From: Firmicutes bacterium UBA6226
GTDB taxonomy: Bacteria; Bacillota_A; Clostridia; Peptostreptococcales; Acidaminobacteraceae
Direction: 5' to 3'
Assembly: GCA_002441045.1 (NCBI GenBank)
Contig: DJWQ01000019.1
Coordinates: forward strand, 1-7,913
DNA: 7,913 bases
Position numbers and translations under genes: made by a program
The notes under the pieces: generated by a model
Told to the model about the DNA's origin: nothing
Seen by the model: only the letters and a program-made list of their open reading frames with translations
Databases searched by the model: none
Shown: positions 5,419 through 7,913 of the stretch, in pieces
Layout of the letters: each line of letters begins with the position of its first letter
How positions within the stretch are numbered: position 1 is the stretch's first letter

Positions 5419-7812
5419 ATGAAAAGGATTGCCGAATCGATAAAAGGTAAGACCAACCTGATGATTATTGCAATACTCACTCTAATGATCGTTTTAAATC
5501 TCATATTATCTATTGGCCAAATCCATCGAATTACAGAAACCATCTCCGATCAATACGCTAAAATGTATTCTTATAATATAGCCTCCTCGGTTCACAGTCA
5601 TCTAATAAAAGAGATTGCGCTCTCTGAAAAGATGGCTACTTCTTCTGCTCTCATCAACTGGATTCGTTCAGAATACGATACAGAGCTAAAGGAGATTGCA
5701 AAAGCTGAATATCGCACCTTTATGAATCTCATGTCCTCTCAAAATTTATTTTTAGCAATTGACAGCTCTAAAAATCTATACTATCCACATGTTCATGAGC
5801 AGGATGTCGTTTTAGTTCCAGTCACTCAGGTCACCCCCTCAAACGATTTAGATCGCTGGTATTGGGATGCCCGGGATAGTAATAAGGAATACCTTCTCAA
5901 TGTCGATGAGGACAGAATTTTAGAATCCTACCGCGTGTGGATTAATGTTCCTATCACTTATGAAAATCAAATTTTAGGTGTCATTGGTACCGGTCTTCCC
6001 TTTAGCAAATTTTTATCTGATACCGATTTTCAGAATGCAGAAACAAACTCAGTCAGTTTGATTTTTAACCATAGTGGTAAAATCTTACTAGATGGATCAA
6101 CACCCAATCCATTTAATTCCAATTGGCATAGTATATATACCCTTTCAAGTGATAGCGAATTTAATAACCTACTAAATGCATTTATTGATTCAGGTGAAAA
6201 ACAATTTCAGGTCAAAATCAAAAACGATGCCTTCTCTTCCGTGGCGATTCAAAGTATTGAAAATACGGAATGGTATGTGGCAACATTATATAGTCAAAGT
6301 GCCTTTTATAGTGCCAATAATTTATTTGTTTTCTTATTTTCGGGTCTTTTTACCATCGTTATCATTTTATTTATCATCAATATATTTATAAATAGGACTT
6401 TCGTTAAACCATTTATGCTACTTAAAGAAAGCATCAACCTCAAAAGCCTTTTTTGGGATGAATCACTATACGGGTTTGAAAAGACCGATGAGTTTGGCGA
6501 GCTAGCCCATTCAATTCAGTTAATGTCAGAAAGATTGGTGAATACACTCCCTGTTGGACTTGTATTGGTGGATCACAATTTCATGATTAAATATACGAAC
6601 GCCTATATGTCCAATCTATTTGGTACTTCTGATAAAACTGAGTTTGAAACCCATTACGCCAGACACCCAGAACTGCTATTTTCTGCACCAAATGATTACG
6701 CGACTTTAAAACACACCTTAACGCACAATGAAGGGATCAACATATTCGAAACTCAGTTTATGACCATCGATCATCGTATGTTTTGGGGTGAAATTCATTT
6801 ACATCCAATGTCAGAGAGCGATCATTTTGTCGCCATCGTCGTTAACATTCAAAGTAAAAAAGATTACGAGGATTTTTTAATTCAAAGGGCATCACATGAC
6901 AGTTTAACTGGTCTTGCTAATAGACATCTTTTTGAAGAGGTCTTACGGCGCGAACTCGACCGATATTATCGCTACGGTAATACATTTTCTCTAATTGTGT
7001 TCGATCTTGACCATTTTAAAGCCGTTAACGATACATTTGGACATATAGTAGGTGACGAAGTACTCATTAAAACCGCTCAAATCGCAAAAAATCTCATCCG
7101 AAATACAGACCTATTAGTTCGATGGGGTGGTGAGGAGTTTGCGATACTTCTAGCCGAAACAGATCTGACTCAAGCACTTTTTGTCGCAGAAAAGATTCGA
7201 AATGCCTTTGAAATTTATTATCACGACAACGTCGGAGTGGTAACTGCTAGCTTTGGTGTTTCTGAAATCCAGTCTGGTGACCAATACAGTACTTTTTTCG
7301 ATCGAGCAGATAAAGCCTTGTTTAATGCGAAAGAATCTGGGAGAAATCAGATATCAAGTGAAATCAATCCAGAATTTAATACCTGTAAAACTTCAAAAGA
7401 CAGTTGGCGATCGATGTTGATTAGTGGCGATCGTGAACTTGACTTGCAACATCAAAACCTCTTCGATAGTGTCGATCGAATTATTAATTGTGCCGCATCT
7501 GGCAATTATGATTTTAAAAAAATACAGACGACATTTGATACACTTTGTATTGATTTTGCCTCTCACACATTATATGAGGAAAATTTAATGCTTCAGCTCA
7601 ATTACTCAGAGGAAGAAATTCGTCATCATCACGCCATACATCAAGACTTGATCCATCGTTTGAACTCTTTTTCAGAAACATTGATTAATAAACCGACTGA
7701 AGTCATCATCACACTCATACAAGATGTGATTATTAACCATATGATGATCGACGATGTGGCCTTCTTTAATTTTATGAAACTTAAGCATAACTCGTTGAGC
7801 AAGGACGAATAG
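5419..7812 (+). CDS. Membrane diguanylate cyclase: extracellular sensor, PAS, GGDEF and C-terminal hemerythrin domains
   Basis: The 797-residue product should make cyclic di-GMP from two GTP in response to several signals. TM1 (about 13-33) and TM2 (about 302-324) flank an extracellular Cache-like sensor, with RWYW and the YRVWINVPIT and ILGVIGTGLPF segments. A short HAMP-like linker and a PAS domain (about 373-480, LPVGLVLVDHNFMIKYTNAY) follow. The GGDEF domain (about 490-650) starts at HDSLTGLANR and has metal and substrate residues in FDLDHFKAVND (D529, N537), the active-site loop GGEEF (570-574) and an inhibitory site RNTD (561-564), so it looks active and feedback-controlled. The C-terminus (about 664-790) is a bacteriohemerythrin with all expected diiron ligands: H678, H716, E720, H737, H741, H774 and D779. 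The start at 5419 follows AAAGAGG by 5 nt; an in-frame ATG at 5353 would add 22 residues but sits on the terminator T-run with its ribosome site inside the stem. Oxygen or redox control is inferred. Confidence 0.92.
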   Translation: MKRIAESIKGKTNLMIIAILTLMIVLNLILSIGQIHRITETISDQYAKMYSYNIASSVHSHLIKEIALSEKMATSSALINWIRSEYDTELKEIAKAEYRTFMNLMSSQNLFLAIDSSKNLYYPHVHEQDVVLVPVTQVTPSNDLDRWYWDARDSNKEYLLNVDEDRILESYRVWINVPITYENQILGVIGTGLPFSKFLSDTDFQNAETNSVSLIFNHSGKILLDGSTPNPFNSNWHSIYTLSSDSEFNNLLNAFIDSGEKQFQVKIKNDAFSSVAIQSIENTEWYVATLYSQSAFYSANNLFVFLFSGLFTIVIILFIINIFINRTFVKPFMLLKESINLKSLFWDESLYGFEKTDEFGELAHSIQLMSERLVNTLPVGLVLVDHNFMIKYTNAYMSNLFGTSDKTEFETHYARHPELLFSAPNDYATLKHTLTHNEGINIFETQFMTIDHRMFWGEIHLHPMSESDHFVAIVVNIQSKKDYEDFLIQRASHDSLTGLANRHLFEEVLRRELDRYYRYGNTFSLIVFDLDHFKAVNDTFGHIVGDEVLIKTAQIAKNLIRNTDLLVRWGGEEFAILLAETDLTQALFVAEKIRNAFEIYYHDNVGVVTASFGVSEIQSGDQYSTFFDRADKALFNAKESGRNQISSEINPEFNTCKTSKDSWRSMLISGDRELDLQHQNLFDSVDRIINCAASGNYDFKKIQTTFDTLCIDFASHTLYEENLMLQLNYSEEEIRHHHAIHQDLIHRLNSFSETLINKPTEVIITLIQDVIINHMMIDDVAFFNFMKLKHNSLSKDE

Positions 7813-7821
7813 TCAACTATG

Positions 7822-7913
7822 CTAAAGAAGATCATAAACTTTTAATCGAGCATTAAAACCTAAAGCAATCCTAGCGCTGAATGAAGCACCACTGTTAACA
7901 AGGAAGAAGCCCT
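7822..7913 (-). CDS. Possible 3' end of a convergent gene of unknown function (partial)
   Basis: On the minus strand one frame is open for 29 codons from the window edge to a TAG at 7824-7822, ending in residues ARIALGFNARLKVYDLL. If real, its stop lies only 9 bp from the stop of the cyclase gene, a convergent arrangement. I do not recognise the fragment, and an open run of this length can occur by chance, so this is only a candidate. The region holds no strong terminator; a weak ATGCT/AGCAT pairing (7818-7822 with 7848-7852) is present. Confidence 0.3.
   Translation of the reverse strand, partial: GFFLVNSGASFSARIALGFNARLKVYDLL

Overview
The window is a low-GC stretch that reads like a chromosomal segment of a Bacillota (Firmicutes) bacterium, probably an anaerobic or facultative clostridial-type organism. 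This is inferred from AT-rich codon use, strong GGAGG-type ribosome binding sites, a TTG start, a stand-alone RND pump with no adaptor or outer-membrane gene beside it, and a GGDEF protein carrying a hemerythrin domain. The genus cannot be read from the sequence.

Layout. Bases 1-659 (minus) hold the first 219 codons of a GH36 alpha-galactosidase, cut by the window edge. It has its own extended -10 promoter overlapped by an imperfect palindrome. Bases 835-1233 (minus) are mscL, a complete mechanosensitive channel gene followed by an intrinsic terminator (759-804) that separates it from the alpha-galactosidase gene. The 163-bp divergent region 1234-1396 carries an mscL promoter, a 10-bp perfect inverted repeat, and a near-consensus promoter whose 17-bp spacer is filled by a palindromic operator. 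That promoter drives tetR (1397-1990, TTG start) and, 50 bp later, a 1068-residue RND efflux pump (2041-5247). A 60-nt hairpin with a T-run (5291-5352) closes this operon. Next comes a membrane-bound diguanylate cyclase (preferred start 5419, to 7812) with an extracellular sensor, PAS, GGDEF and C-terminal hemerythrin domains. The last 90 bp may hold the 3' end of a convergent minus-strand gene.

How the genes work together. tetR and the RND pump form a clear self-regulated efflux module: the repressor most likely binds between the -35 and -10 of its own operon and is released by a pump substrate. The other genes (sugar hydrolase, osmotic safety valve, c-di-GMP synthase) look like independent units with their own signals.

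The most notable observations are the GGDEF-hemerythrin fusion with a full set of diiron ligands and an intact inhibitory site; the RND pump with an enlarged Gly/Met-rich switch loop and a reduced proton relay; and the long in-register hairpin between the pump and the cyclase. I found no clearly new multi-gene system, CRISPR array, mobile element or RNA gene.
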